Below are positions 1 to 8,182 of a stretch of 50,945 nucleotides of DNA, in pieces. The translations under genes and the position numbers were made by a program. The stretch's first letter is position 1. Every line of letters begins with the position of its first letter. Under the pieces are notes generated by a model that worked only from the letters and a program-made list of their open reading frames with translations, was not told the origin of the DNA and ran no database searches. Source of the DNA: Treponema sp. (lineage in GTDB: Bacteria > Spirochaetota > Spirochaetia > Treponematales > Treponemataceae); contig JAGCDP010000036.1 in NCBI GenBank assembly GCA_017651065.1, positions 1 to 50,945 on the forward strand. The letters run 5' to 3'.

Positions 1-203
1 ATATTAATATTCCGCGTATATTTGAGCTTTACAACGAAAGCCGACGCTACGGAGTTGCTTCCCACAGGTGGAACTACAACGAGGAGCTTAAAAAATCGGG
101 TAATCCTGCTGAATGTATCGGCTGCGGAAACTGCCAGGGCCACTGTCCTCAAAAGCTGGAGATTATAGAGCTGCTTAAAACAGTCAGCCAGACCTTTGCA
201 TGA
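1..203 (+). CDS. Aldo/keto reductase with C-terminal 4Fe-4S domain (3' fragment)
   Basis: Only the last 66 codons are in the window; the frame is open from base 3 and the gene starts upstream. The fragment contains CIGCGNCQGHCP, a ferredoxin-type cysteine cluster (CxxCxxCxxxCP), followed by a short helix and the stop TGA at 201-203. This arrangement, with a conserved RxGVASHRW-like stretch before the cysteines, is typical of the C-terminus of the aldo/keto reductase family that carries an appended 4Fe-4S domain. Substrate cannot be told. The family call rests on this short tail only, so another oxidoreductase with the same tail is possible. Confidence 0.6.
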   Translation, partial: INIPRIFELYNESRRYGVASHRWNYNEELKKSGNPAECIGCGNCQGHCPQKLEIIELLKTVSQTFA

Positions 204-232
204 TTGTACAAAAACACTAAATGTAGTATAGT
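204..232 (+). promoter_or_regulatory. Sigma-70-type promoter for prs
   Basis: TTGTAC at 204-209 and TATAGT at 227-232 are separated by exactly 17 bases, directly after the stop of the reductase gene. A start near 239-240 would leave a leader of about 27 bases with the SD AAGAGG at 255-260 before the ATG at 267. Confidence 0.65.
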
Positions 233-266
233 ACTCGTATAAACTACACTATATAAGAGGTCTATT

Positions 267-1571
267 ATGCCTTATACCGAGCCAACAAGTCTTGCGATTG
301 TTGCCTGTCCTGGTGGCGAAGCTTTCGCCGATGAAGTCATAACGCACCTTAAGCATATGTACAAGCATCGTTTTACTTTGAAAAACGATGTTGTGTCTAA
401 GCGTTATGAGCTGACTAAAGAAGAGCTTATACAAAGGATAAATCTGCAGAATGATTTGCAGACCAGCGATCTTTGTATAAGGGGTGCTACTAATAAATAC
501 AGACCGCCTGTTTTCAAAATCAATTCACGTTTCTCTTATTTTGCCAACGGTGAAGTAAAAATCGAACTGCTCGATACCGTTCGCGGTAAGGACGTATTTA
601 TTTTTCAGGATGTCGAAAACCACGAGGTGCTGTCGCTCAACGGCGGTGCTAATAAGGTGCGGATGACTGTAAACGACCATGTTATGTCTCTGCTTGTTAC
701 TATTGATGCTGTACGCATGGCAGGGGCCGGAAAAATCACCCTGGTAGTTCCGGCTTATCCTTATGCACGCCAGCACAAGCGCAAGGGACGCGAAGGTTTG
801 ACTGCAAGTCTTCTTGGTCATATTTACGAAATGCAGAGTGTTGCCAGAATCATTACTCTGGATCTGCATTCCCGCGAAATTCCTAATGCTTTTTCAAAAT
901 GTAATCTTGATAACCTGCATGCAAGCTATCAGATTATCCGCGAGCTTAGTAAGATTGTAGATTTATCCGGCAAAACCGAAGACCTTGTAATTGTTTCTCC
1001 GGATACCGGCGCTATTGATAGAAATAAATTTTATGCTTCCGGCTTAAAGCTTCCTCTGGCTTTGATTTACAAGGAGCGCGATTATTCAATCGTAACTCAG
1101 GATGCTCACAGCACAAACATCAAGTCTGTAAAGCTTTTGGGTGATGTTAAAGGTAAGGTTGCCTTCCTGGCTGATGATATGCTTGGTACCGGTGGAACTT
1201 TGCTCAAGGCCATGCAATTCCTTAAGGAGCAGGGTGCTACAAAAGTTATCTGTGCAATTTCGCTTCCATTCTTTACCGGCAATGCCATTAAGGATTTTGA
1301 TGAAGCTTATGAGCAGGGCCTGTTCTACCGCATTATTGGTACTAACGCTGTTTACCACGAAGATCTGCTTAGCCGCGAATGGTACATCAGCACTGATGTA
1401 AGTGGTCTTTTTGCAAATGTAATTACACGCATTCACTATAATCAGTCTTTGGGTGAACTGCTGGATAACCGTTCTATTATTGAAAAGGTTGTAAAGCAGA
1501 CAAGTCCTAACAAGGCTGATAAAGCTTCTGATTCCGAAGGAGCTGCCAGTGCCGATGGGGCCAAAGAATAA
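267..1571 (+). CDS. prs: Ribose-phosphate pyrophosphokinase (PRPP synthetase), long form
   Basis: Makes phosphoribosyl pyrophosphate from ribose 5-phosphate and ATP for nucleotide, histidine and cofactor synthesis; cytosolic. Recognisable motifs in order are VRGKDVF (105-111), the PYARQHKRKGRE loop (165-176) that contacts ATP, DLHS (199-202), and the PRPP-binding loop ADDMLGTGGTL (302-312). At 434 residues it is about 120 longer than the common enzyme: there is extra sequence between the first strand and VRGKDVF, and a charged Ala/Ser/Lys tail after residue 415. The start has the SD AAGAGG seven bases upstream and its own promoter. The next gene starts at or just before the stop, so the two are probably co-translated. 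Bacterial long-form PRPP synthetases are known, so the identity is secure. Confidence 0.9.
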   Translation: MPYTEPTSLAIVACPGGEAFADEVITHLKHMYKHRFTLKNDVVSKRYELTKEELIQRINLQNDLQTSDLCIRGATNKYRPPVFKINSRFSYFANGEVKIELLDTVRGKDVFIFQDVENHEVLSLNGGANKVRMTVNDHVMSLLVTIDAVRMAGAGKITLVVPAYPYARQHKRKGREGLTASLLGHIYEMQSVARIITLDLHSREIPNAFSKCNLDNLHASYQIIRELSKIVDLSGKTEDLVIVSPDTGAIDRNKFYASGLKLPLALIYKERDYSIVTQDAHSTNIKSVKLLGDVKGKVAFLADDMLGTGGTLLKAMQFLKEQGATKVICAISLPFFTGNAIKDFDEAYEQGLFYRIIGTNAVYHEDLLSREWYISTDVSGLFANVITRIHYNQSLGELLDNRSIIEKVVKQTSPNKADKASDSEGAASADGAKE

Positions 1572-1572
1572 T

Positions 1573-2670
1573 ATGGCTGAATGTATTCTTGCCGCTGATA
1601 TTGGAAGTACAGCCTTAAAAGCGGGGCTCATTGCAAAGGACGGAAAGGTTATTGCTATGTGCTCCGTGCCATATTCTGCTCCCGAAAATCGTTTTGTTGC
1701 CGAAGGCTGGATCTGGGCACTCAAGGCTGCGATTGATAAGTTGAAAACCGCTGTCGAAGAGGTCGAAGCACCCCATATAAAGGCCCTTGCCATCAGCGGT
1801 AACGGCCCAACTCTTGTAAGCGAATCCGGCCTTACTTTACGTTGGAACGAATATCCTGCAGCCCGTCTTAGTGTTGACGAAACTTCTCCCGAAGAAGCCC
1901 ATCGCTTTGCTAATTCAATTTTTTTACCAAGAATCCTTTTGTTCCGCGATTTAATCAACGACGAATACGAAGCAACAGCTCATCTTTTTTCGGGGCCTGA
2001 ATATTTAATCTGGCAGCTGACCGGTAATGCCGTAACAATTTTGCCCGAAGAACGCTATGAAACTGCTTACTGGAACCGCGAGGTTTTGGAAGGCTTTGGC
2101 ATTATGACAGGAAAAATGCCTGACTTTGTAGAACTTGGCCACAAGTGCGGAAAGCTCTTGCCAAATGCTCAGGAACTGCTGGGGCTTGAAGACATTCCCG
2201 TTATAGGCGTTGGCCCTGACTTTATAGCTGCCCTGATAGGAACAGATACAACCAGGACCGGAACAATCTGCGATCGTGCCGGAAGCTCTGAAGGAATTAA
2301 TATGTGCGTTGATAAAGAAATCCGTGCGGAAGGAATACGAACTTTACCAGGAGTAAAAGCAGGTCTTTGGAATATTTCTGTTTTGATTCCAAATAGTGCA
2401 AGCCTTCCCGAAGATGTACGTCTGCAAAAAGTAACAGACGCCGTTCAACTGCTCAAAAAGTTTGCTGAAGAAAACGGAGTTGCTTTCCCAAAAGTAATTA
2501 CTACAACAGGCGGTCAGGCAAAGGACCAGGTATACTTTGAAAAGAAGCGCACCGCTCTTGCTGCACTTGGTCTGGAACTTGTAGTTGGTTCTTGTGTAGA
2601 CGCAGAACTTGAGGGAGATGGAATTGTAGCATGGGCAGCCCTTCGAGAGCTTCAGGGACCCCGGGCATGA
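1573..2670 (+). CDS. FGGY-family carbohydrate kinase
   Basis: ATP-dependent sugar kinase of the xylulokinase/glycerol kinase fold. The N-terminal phosphate loop reads ILAADIGSTALKAG, and the C-terminal ATP-binding signature is TTGGQAKDQVYFEKK. A central GAGSS-equivalent reads DRAGSSEGIN. At about 365 residues it is shorter than typical members (about 500), so the substrate domain is reduced and the sugar cannot be predicted. The start is uncertain: ATG at 1573 follows the prs stop by one base and suits the family alignment, but the only good SD (AAGGAG, 1537-1542) is better spaced for GTG at 1549 or ATG at 1555 in the same frame. The stop overlaps the next start as ATGA. Confidence 0.8.
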   Translation: MAECILAADIGSTALKAGLIAKDGKVIAMCSVPYSAPENRFVAEGWIWALKAAIDKLKTAVEEVEAPHIKALAISGNGPTLVSESGLTLRWNEYPAARLSVDETSPEEAHRFANSIFLPRILLFRDLINDEYEATAHLFSGPEYLIWQLTGNAVTILPEERYETAYWNREVLEGFGIMTGKMPDFVELGHKCGKLLPNAQELLGLEDIPVIGVGPDFIAALIGTDTTRTGTICDRAGSSEGINMCVDKEIRAEGIRTLPGVKAGLWNISVLIPNSASLPEDVRLQKVTDAVQLLKKFAEENGVAFPKVITTTGGQAKDQVYFEKKRTALAALGLELVVGSCVDAELEGDGIVAWAALRELQGPRA

Positions 2671-3326
2671 AAACCTATAATCTTCCTGAAAATCCAAAAA
2701 CATTAATCTTCGATATCGACTCAACTCTCTACACAAACTCTGCCTATGCCTTTGAACAGGTGGACTGTCAGGTACGTCAGTTTGCAAAAGACCGCGGAAT
2801 TACTGCAGAAGAAGCCCGCCGCATGGTAGCCGACTATCGTAAACAATATGCCGCTGCAAACAACGGTAAAAAAATCAGCCTTGGAAACACTCTTTTAGCT
2901 TTTGGAATCCCGATTGCCCAGAGCGTAGAATGGCGCAAAACCTTAATGGAACCGGCAGACTTCCTTACCCGCGACGAACGCCTTATTCAGACACTGAAAA
3001 AACTTTCAAAACGCTTCAACTTAATCTGCGTAACAAACAATCCGGTATTTACAGCCCGCAAAACTCTGAACGCAATAGGGATTTCTGAATTTTTCCCCGA
3101 AATTGTAGGCCTTGACACCTGCTTAAAATCAAAACCGGCCGTAGAACCTTTCATGAAAGCCTGCGAAATCACTCACACAGACCCACAAAACTGCATCGCA
3201 ATAGGTGACCGCTACGATATGGACATAGCACTTCCGCTTGAGCTGGGCATGGGTGGCATTCTTGTTACAGGCGTGGAAGAGGTATATGAACTGGCTGCAT
3301 CCAATGTTTTTACTGACATCTTTTAA
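2667..3326 (+). CDS. HAD-family hydrolase (pyrimidine 5'-nucleotidase-like)
   Basis: A 219-residue haloacid dehalogenase phosphatase. Motif I is FDIDSTLY (15-22) with the two catalytic Asp residues, motif II is the VTNN strand, motif III Lys lies near CLKSKPAVEPF, and motif IV is IGDRYDMDI. The DIDSTLY and GIS-FF-xIVG pattern resembles pyrimidine 5'-nucleotidase/SDT1-type members. The start at 2667 overlaps the stop of the FGGY kinase by four bases (ATGA), so the pair is translationally coupled. Together with prs and the sugar kinase this suggests nucleotide or pentose salvage, but that is inference from neighbours. Its stop is shortly followed by the promoter of the next gene. Confidence 0.8.
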   Translation: MKTYNLPENPKTLIFDIDSTLYTNSAYAFEQVDCQVRQFAKDRGITAEEARRMVADYRKQYAAANNGKKISLGNTLLAFGIPIAQSVEWRKTLMEPADFLTRDERLIQTLKKLSKRFNLICVTNNPVFTARKTLNAIGISEFFPEIVGLDTCLKSKPAVEPFMKACEITHTDPQNCIAIGDRYDMDIALPLELGMGGILVTGVEEVYELAASNVFTDIF

Positions 3327-3341
3327 AAAATGTGGTATAAT
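3313..3341 (+). promoter_or_regulatory. Promoter with leaderless geometry for the MBL gene
   Basis: CTGACA at 3313-3318 and TATAAT at 3336-3341 are 17 bases apart, and TGG precedes the -10 box (extended -10). The ATG of the next gene is at 3350, eight bases after the -10 box, so the transcript should start at or within a base or two of the start codon. No SD is present. Confidence 0.65.
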
Positions 3342-3349
3342 ATATAGAA

Positions 3350-4177
3350 ATGAGCTCGAATGATAATTCTGTTTTGGAATTAAAAAACAGTGGTAGACTT
3401 TCGGTTTTCTTTATAGGAACGGGGAGCGCTTTTTCAAAAAGATATTTTCAAACTAATGTTCTGGTTGTTAAGGGAGACGATCACCTGCTTATCGACTGTG
3501 GAACTTTGTGTCCTTATGCGCTTGAAAAAAACTACTGACTGGAACTTAAAAAAATCGATAATCTTCTTTTGACTCATCCACATGCAGATCATATTGGCGG
3601 CGTTGAAGAGCTTGCTCTTGTTGGTCGCTATGTAAAAAAACAAAAATGCAATCTTGTAATTACCGACGAATTTAAACAACTTCTTTGGGATGAATCTCTT
3701 AAGGGAGGACTCAAAGTGAACGAAGAAGGCGCTCTTGATCTTAATGATTATTTTAATCAGATAAAGCCTGAGCTTTTGCAGTCTGAGCCTTTTGAAATGT
3801 ACGAAACAAATATTGGAAACATAAATATTAAGCTGTTCCGCACCAAACATGTTACCTGTGAAGTTACAGGAGACTTCCAGATTTCGTATGGAATTCTTAT
3901 TGATGACAAAGTTCTATTTACAAGCGATACTCAGTTTAATTTTGAACAGCTTGAATTCCTTATTCAAAAATATCCTGTAAAAGTTGTTTTTCATGATTGT
4001 GATTTTTCTGGCTATAGCGAAAGTGTTCATGCTTCTTATAATCAGCTTAAGACTTTACCGGATGATATTAAAAAGATGACTTATCTTTGCCATTACAACG
4101 GACTTGCCGAAAAATTTGATGTAAAGGCTGACGGTTTTAGGAATCTTGCCCGTTCTGGTGTCTGGTACAGGTGCTAG
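3350..4177 (+). pseudogene. MBL-fold metallo-hydrolase interrupted by in-frame TGA
   Basis: Beta-lactamase-fold hydrolase of about 275 codons. The first 62 codons give the N-terminal strands (FFIGTGSAFS, LLIDCGT); a TGA at 3536-3538 follows, and the same frame continues without shift into LTHPHADHIGG (the HxHxDH metal motif), later FRTKHVT, FTSDTQFN and a final CHYNG. Nothing else is damaged over the remaining 210 codons, so this is a single nonsense codon rather than a decayed gene. GGA to TGA would be the simplest origin. It could be a recent pseudogene, a sequence error, or read through. I see no bacterial SECIS-like hairpin immediately after the TGA, so selenocysteine is unlikely. The N-terminal fragment alone lacks the metal site. 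Confidence 0.75.
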
Positions 4178-4204
4178 ACTGCTGCGCGGGCTAAAAATAA
4201 TTCT

Positions 4205-4278
4205 GGTTCCGTAGCTCATCTGGATAGAGCGGTTGCCTCCTAAGCAACAGGTAGTGCGTTCGAGTCGCATCGGAATCA
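4205..4278 (+). tRNA. tRNA-Arg (anticodon CCU)
   Basis: A full cloverleaf can be drawn: acceptor GGTTCCG/CGGAATC with one G-U pair, D stem GCTC/GAGC, anticodon stem GTTGC/GCAAC with loop CTCCTAA (anticodon CCT at 4239-4241), five-base variable loop, T stem GTGCG/CGCAT with loop TTCGAGT, and discriminator A at 4278. CCA is not encoded. Confidence 0.95.
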
Positions 4279-4303
4279 TAAATCATTTATAGGAGATGGC
4301 CGC

Positions 4304-5629
4304 ATGAAAAAGCTGCTGATTGCTTCTACAAACAAAGAAGTTATTTCTACTGTAAAAACTGCTACACAAAAATATTCGGAATATTTTGATCCGATTTATT
4401 GTCCCGACACAGATGAAGCCTTGAGTCTTATTGACTACGAGCTTCCTGAAATCAAGGTTCTTGATTACACTTCAACCGACATGGATTCAAACCGAATTCT
4501 TGCAGCTATTCATGCAGACCCTTGGCTTCATAATGGTGGTATTATTGCTGTTGTTCCTAACCCGGCAATGATGCAGCAGATTGAAGATAAAAAAGATCCT
4601 AACATTATTATTGTAATGACTCTTTATACCTTTAAGGAAAATTTTGAACGTTTGCTTAAGATTTTATGGAGCAACCAGCAGTTCCTTTTTAACCGCGGTA
4701 TTCAGGACAGAATGGGTGGCCAGGAAAAGGGTCAGTTTATCTGCGACAACGATCCTCTTGATACACGTCTTTATGCAAGCTTCCTTGTAAACTATCTTTA
4801 CTGTTCAAACAGAATTGATGACGAAGGACGTTTTGCTTTGCAGACTGCTTTGATGGAGCTTAGTACAAATGCTCTTGAACACGGAAACTGTGGCATTACT
4901 TATGAAGAAAAATCAGCGTGGATGAAGAGTGGAAAAAATGTTCTTGATTTGATTGACCAGAAACGAAGTCTTCCTGAAAACAAAGACAAGAAAATTAAGA
5001 TTTCATATTTCATTGGAAAAGATAAATCGCATTTTGCTATTGAAGATGAAGGTCCTGGTTTTGACTGGAAAGCACGCATGGTTTCTGGCGATGTTCCTGA
5101 TTTTGAACTGGAGCATGGACGAGGAATCAGTCTTTCGCGCGGACTTGTTAGTGCACTTCATTACAACGAAAAGGGAAATGCTGTTTCTTTTGAAATTACA
5201 AACGTAAAGGATATGTCTAACACCGTTCCTGGAATTATGGTTCCGTTTGCAACTATTGAATATAAACGTCATGAAATTGTATGTAAGCAGGACGAACCGA
5301 GCAATGATTTGTACTTTATTATTTCTGGCCGTTACGGAGTTTATGCAGACGGAAAGCTTGTTTCTGTTTTGACTCCTGATGATATGTTCATTGGCGAAAT
5401 GGCCTTCCTTTTGAATGACCGCCGTTCTGCTACAATTTTGAGCGCAGGCGATGGAAAACTGATTCGCATTCCAAAGGTTTCATTTCTGAATTTGATTCGT
5501 AAAAATCCGCACTACGGTATATTCCTTTCAAAGCTGCTTGCACAACGCGTTGTAAGGCAGAATAATAAGACTGTAGAGTTGAGTGAAGAAATAAAAGAAT
5601 TGAAGAACAGATTAGAGGGAAGAGTATAG
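4304..5629 (+). CDS. Receiver-like / HATPase anti-sigma-type kinase / cyclic-nucleotide-binding protein
   Basis: A 441-residue cytosolic signalling protein with three parts. Residues 1-125 resemble a response-regulator receiver but the phospho-acceptor region is atypical. Residues about 150-300 form a GHKL ATPase of the RsbW/anti-sigma class: N box LMELSTNALEHG, G1 box DEGPGFDW, and HGRGISLSRGL. Residues about 312-420 form a cNMP-binding domain, including IISGRYGVYADGKLV and FIGEMAFLLNDRRSAT, which is close to the phosphate-binding cassette. No histidine phosphotransfer domain is visible, so it probably phosphorylates a Ser/Thr antagonist or titrates a sigma factor under second-messenger control. 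SD GGAG lies upstream of the ATG; the gene follows tRNA-Arg and is 10 bases before fhs. Confidence 0.75.
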   Translation: MKKLLIASTNKEVISTVKTATQKYSEYFDPIYCPDTDEALSLIDYELPEIKVLDYTSTDMDSNRILAAIHADPWLHNGGIIAVVPNPAMMQQIEDKKDPNIIIVMTLYTFKENFERLLKILWSNQQFLFNRGIQDRMGGQEKGQFICDNDPLDTRLYASFLVNYLYCSNRIDDEGRFALQTALMELSTNALEHGNCGITYEEKSAWMKSGKNVLDLIDQKRSLPENKDKKIKISYFIGKDKSHFAIEDEGPGFDWKARMVSGDVPDFELEHGRGISLSRGLVSALHYNEKGNAVSFEITNVKDMSNTVPGIMVPFATIEYKRHEIVCKQDEPSNDLYFIISGRYGVYADGKLVSVLTPDDMFIGEMAFLLNDRRSATILSAGDGKLIRIPKVSFLNLIRKNPHYGIFLSKLLAQRVVRQNNKTVELSEEIKELKNRLEGRV

Positions 5630-5639
5630 GAGGTCCAGA

Positions 5640-7316
5640 ATGACAGATATTGAAATTGCACAGAAAAATAAGATGATTCCTATTGCCGAGGTTGCGGCAA
5701 AAATTGATATTCCTGCAGATAAGCTTGAGCTTTACGGACCTTACAAGGCAAAGCTTACTTTTGAAGAGCTTCGTGTACTTCAGGAAAAGGCTGCCAGAAA
5801 TCCTGGGAAGCTTATTCTTGTTACAGCCGTTACTCCAACTCCTGCCGGCGAAGGAAAATCTACTGTTTCTATCGGGCTTGCAGATGGACTCAACCGCATT
5901 GGAAAAAAGACTGTTGTTGCTTTGCGTGAGCCTAGTCTTGGACCATGCTTTGGTGTAAAGGGTGGTGCCTGTGGCGGCGGTTATGCACAGATTGTTCCAA
6001 TGGAAGATATTAACCTCCATTTTACAGGGGACATTCACGCAATTTCCATCGCAAACAACCTGATTGCAGCCCTTATTGATAACCACCTGCAACAGGGAAA
6101 TGAATTGAACATTGACCCACGCACTATAAGCTGGAAGCGTTGTGTTGATTTGAACGATCGTGCTTTGCGTAATATTACAATTGGTCTTGGCGGACGCCTA
6201 CAGGGTGTTCCTCGCGAGGATCATTTTACAATTGCAGTTGCCTCAGAAATTATGGCAATTGTTTGTTTGAGCCGTACAATCAGCGAGCTTAAAGAGAGAA
6301 TTGACCGCATTGTAATTGGCCAGAACTATAACAAAGAAAACGTGACTTTTGGTGCTCTCAAGTGTACCGGTGCAGTTGCTGCTTTGCTCAAGGATGTTAT
6401 TAAGCCTAATCTTGTTCAAACCCTTGAAAAAAATCCAGCCTTTGTTCACGGTGGACCTTTTGCAAATATTGCTCACGGCTGTAACAGTGTAAATGCAACT
6501 TTGTGTGCTCTTGCAAGCGGCGACTATGTTGTAACAGAAGCTGGTTTTGCCGCTGACTTGGGTGCAGAAAAGTTCCTTGATATTAAGTGCCGCAGTGCAG
6601 GACTTAAGCCAAGTGCTGTTGTAATTGTTGCTACAATCCGCGCGCTTAAGATGCATGGCGGAGTTGCCAAGGCAGATTTGTCTAAGCCAGATTGTGCCGC
6701 TTTGGAAAAAGGATTTGAAAACCTTAAGACTCATATTGAAAACGTTGCTAAGTTTGGACTTCCTGCAGTTGTTGCAGTAAACAAGTTCATTACAGATACA
6801 GACGAAGAAATTGCCTTGCTCGAAAAGCTTTGTGAAGGCGTTGGTTCAAAAGCAGTTCTTAGTGAAGGCTGGGGCAAAGGCGGTGAAGGCGCAGAGGAAC
6901 TTGCTAAGGCTGTTAGCGAAATTGCAGACAGCGGAAAAGCTGCATATCACCCGTTGTATGAACTGGACCTCCCACTTGCAGACAAAATCAAAAAGATTGC
7001 AACAGAAATCTACCGCGCTGCAAATGTTGAAATTGACCCGGCAGCCCTTAAAAAGCTCAAAGGCTTTGAAGAAACAGGCTACGGAAAGCTTCCGGTTTGT
7101 ATTGCAAAGACACAGAATTCTATTTCGCACGATCCAAAACTCATTGGTGCTCCACGCGGCTTTACATTCCCGGTACGCGATGTTCAGTTGTACGCTGGCG
7201 CAGGTTTTGTTGTAGCACTTGCAGGCGACATCATGACAATGCCAGGATTACCAAAGGCTCCGGCTGCATTGGATATTGATGTAGATGATAATGGTGTGAT
7301 TTCAGGATTGTTCTAG
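5640..7316 (+). CDS. fhs: Formate--tetrahydrofolate ligase
   Basis: ATP-dependent synthesis of 10-formyl-THF from formate and THF, entry to one-carbon metabolism and, in acetogenic or formate-using anaerobes, to the Wood-Ljungdahl methyl branch. At 558 residues it has full family length. The ATP loop is TPTPAGEGKST (65-75), followed by the family-specific REPSLGPCFGVKGGACGGGYAQ and the NLHFTGD segment. An AGGAGGT SD stands seven bases before the ATG. The stop at 7314-7316 is only six bases from the end of the convergent pseudouridine synthase, with a short repeat in between and overlapping that gene's 3' end. Identity is certain. Confidence 0.97.
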   Translation: MTDIEIAQKNKMIPIAEVAAKIDIPADKLELYGPYKAKLTFEELRVLQEKAARNPGKLILVTAVTPTPAGEGKSTVSIGLADGLNRIGKKTVVALREPSLGPCFGVKGGACGGGYAQIVPMEDINLHFTGDIHAISIANNLIAALIDNHLQQGNELNIDPRTISWKRCVDLNDRALRNITIGLGGRLQGVPREDHFTIAVASEIMAIVCLSRTISELKERIDRIVIGQNYNKENVTFGALKCTGAVAALLKDVIKPNLVQTLEKNPAFVHGGPFANIAHGCNSVNATLCALASGDYVVTEAGFAADLGAEKFLDIKCRSAGLKPSAVVIVATIRALKMHGGVAKADLSKPDCAALEKGFENLKTHIENVAKFGLPAVVAVNKFITDTDEEIALLEKLCEGVGSKAVLSEGWGKGGEGAEELAKAVSEIADSGKAAYHPLYELDLPLADKIKKIATEIYRAANVEIDPAALKKLKGFEETGYGKLPVCIAKTQNSISHDPKLIGAPRGFTFPVRDVQLYAGAGFVVALAGDIMTMPGLPKAPAALDIDVDDNGVISGLF

Positions 7317-7320
7317 TCAC

Positions 7321-7348
7321 TGTCATTGCGAGCGAAGCGAAGCAATCT
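7321..7348. repeat. Short interspersed palindromic repeat, copy 1
   Basis: A 28-bp element with ends TGTCATTG and CAATCT and a CG-rich core (CGAGCGAAGCGAAG). It lies between convergent fhs and the pseudouridine synthase gene and encodes the last seven residues and stop of the latter (IASLRSQ). Related copies are at 8083-8110, 10531-10587 (a facing pair) and 20045-20073. Confidence 0.8.
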
Positions 7349-8111
7349 CTTCTTCAGAAAGCATCCTATACTCACCAAGTTCCAGCTTAGGGTCTAGTTT
7401 CAGCTCTCCCATACTCATACGCTTGAGGTATGTAATCTTGTTGCCCACGGCTGCAAACATTCTTTTTACCTGGTGGTATTTGCCTTCGTAGATTGTCAGG
7501 AGGGCAGTGGAGTCGTCTTTCCATTCAAGGAATGCCGGCTGGCAGGTAAAGCCTTCTTCGTTATCTTCTGGGCCTACTGCAATGCCTTGTTCAAACTGTT
7601 GTGTTATTACCTTCTGATGTTCTGGAGTTTCGGGGTGTTCAAGCCCGCAATAATAAGTTTTACTTATATGTGTTTTTGGAGAAGTAATTCTGTGAGTAAG
7701 CTCACCGTCTGTTGTAAAAAGGAGCAGGCCTTCTGTGTCCATATCCAGACGGCCTACAAGATGCAGCTTTTCAATAAGATAAGGAGTGCGTAAATTATCA
7801 TCAAGCAAATCAAACACAGTCTGATGGTCGCCTTCCTTAGTAGAAGAAACAACATGCTGCGGCTTATTCATCATGATGTAGAGGTTGGTGTGAAGGTCAA
7901 TTGTCTCGCCGTCAATTTGAATAACATCCTTGAGCGAATCAATCTGTGCTCCCGGATCAAACACCTGTTTGCCATTTACAGTTACAACACACCTGCGAAG
8001 TATTTTTCTGATATCTTTTCTTGACCCAATTCCTTCATGTGCAAGAATCTTATCTAACCTGTCCATATTCCTTCTCATAACTGGATCGCCACGCTCCGCT
8101 CGCAATGACAT
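7323..8111 (-). CDS. RsuA/RluB-family pseudouridine synthase
   Basis: Isomerises a uridine in rRNA. An S4 RNA-binding domain (DRLDKILAHEGIGSRKD, VTVNGKQV) precedes the catalytic domain with GRLDMDTEGLLLFTTDG, whose Asp is the nucleophile, and the EGKYHQVKRMF motif. Both ends of the frame are formed by the same short repeat: it supplies the C-terminus IASLRSQ and, if translation starts at 8111, the N-terminus MSLRAERGDPV. The 8111 ATG lies five bases after an extended TATAAT, which fits a leaderless start. The alternative ATG at 8066 matches the domain boundary but its AAGGA is only two bases away. Family certain; which of RsuA, RluB, RluE or RluF it matches is not. Confidence 0.85.
   Translation of the reverse strand: MSLRAERGDPVMRRNMDRLDKILAHEGIGSRKDIRKILRRCVVTVNGKQVFDPGAQIDSLKDVIQIDGETIDLHTNLYIMMNKPQHVVSSTKEGDHQTVFDLLDDNLRTPYLIEKLHLVGRLDMDTEGLLLFTTDGELTHRITSPKTHISKTYYCGLEHPETPEHQKVITQQFEQGIAVGPEDNEEGFTCQPAFLEWKDDSTALLTIYEGKYHQVKRMFAAVGNKITYLKRMSMGELKLDPKLELGEYRMLSEEEIASLRSQ
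8083..8110. repeat. Short interspersed palindromic repeat, copy 2
   Basis: Same TGTCATTG...GATCC framework as copy 1 but in the opposite orientation and with a diverged core (CGAGCGGAGCGTGG). It covers the 5' end of the pseudouridine synthase frame, directly after its -10 box. Confidence 0.75.
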
Positions 8112-8115
8112 AATC

Positions 8116-8150
8116 TATTATACCATTCTCCGGGGTTTTATGGTATAATA
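8116..8150. promoter_or_regulatory. Divergent promoter inside an 11-bp inverted repeat
   Basis: TATTATACCAT at 8116-8126 and ATGGTATAATA at 8140-8150 are perfect inverted copies. Each arm contains an extended -10 box (TGGTATAAT), one facing left toward the pseudouridine synthase and one facing right toward the zinc protease. No clear -35 boxes are seen. The symmetry could also be an operator or a hairpin in either transcript. Confidence 0.5.
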
Positions 8151-8182
8151 TAAAAAGAATACAAAATTAAATAAAAATTTCT

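Noticed and set aside
1086..1958. A 290-codon open frame antisense to prs and the FGGY kinase
   Set aside because: It lies wholly across two well-supported genes and its translation has no recognisable motif.
3536..3600. Selenocysteine insertion at the TGA of the MBL gene
   Set aside because: No stable hairpin with a suitable apical loop can be drawn immediately downstream, and the site is not a cysteine position in the MBL family.
4055..4279. Minus-strand frame covering tRNA-Arg
   Set aside because: It reads through the tRNA gene, giving the familiar RLERTTCCLG-type false translation of a tRNA reverse strand.
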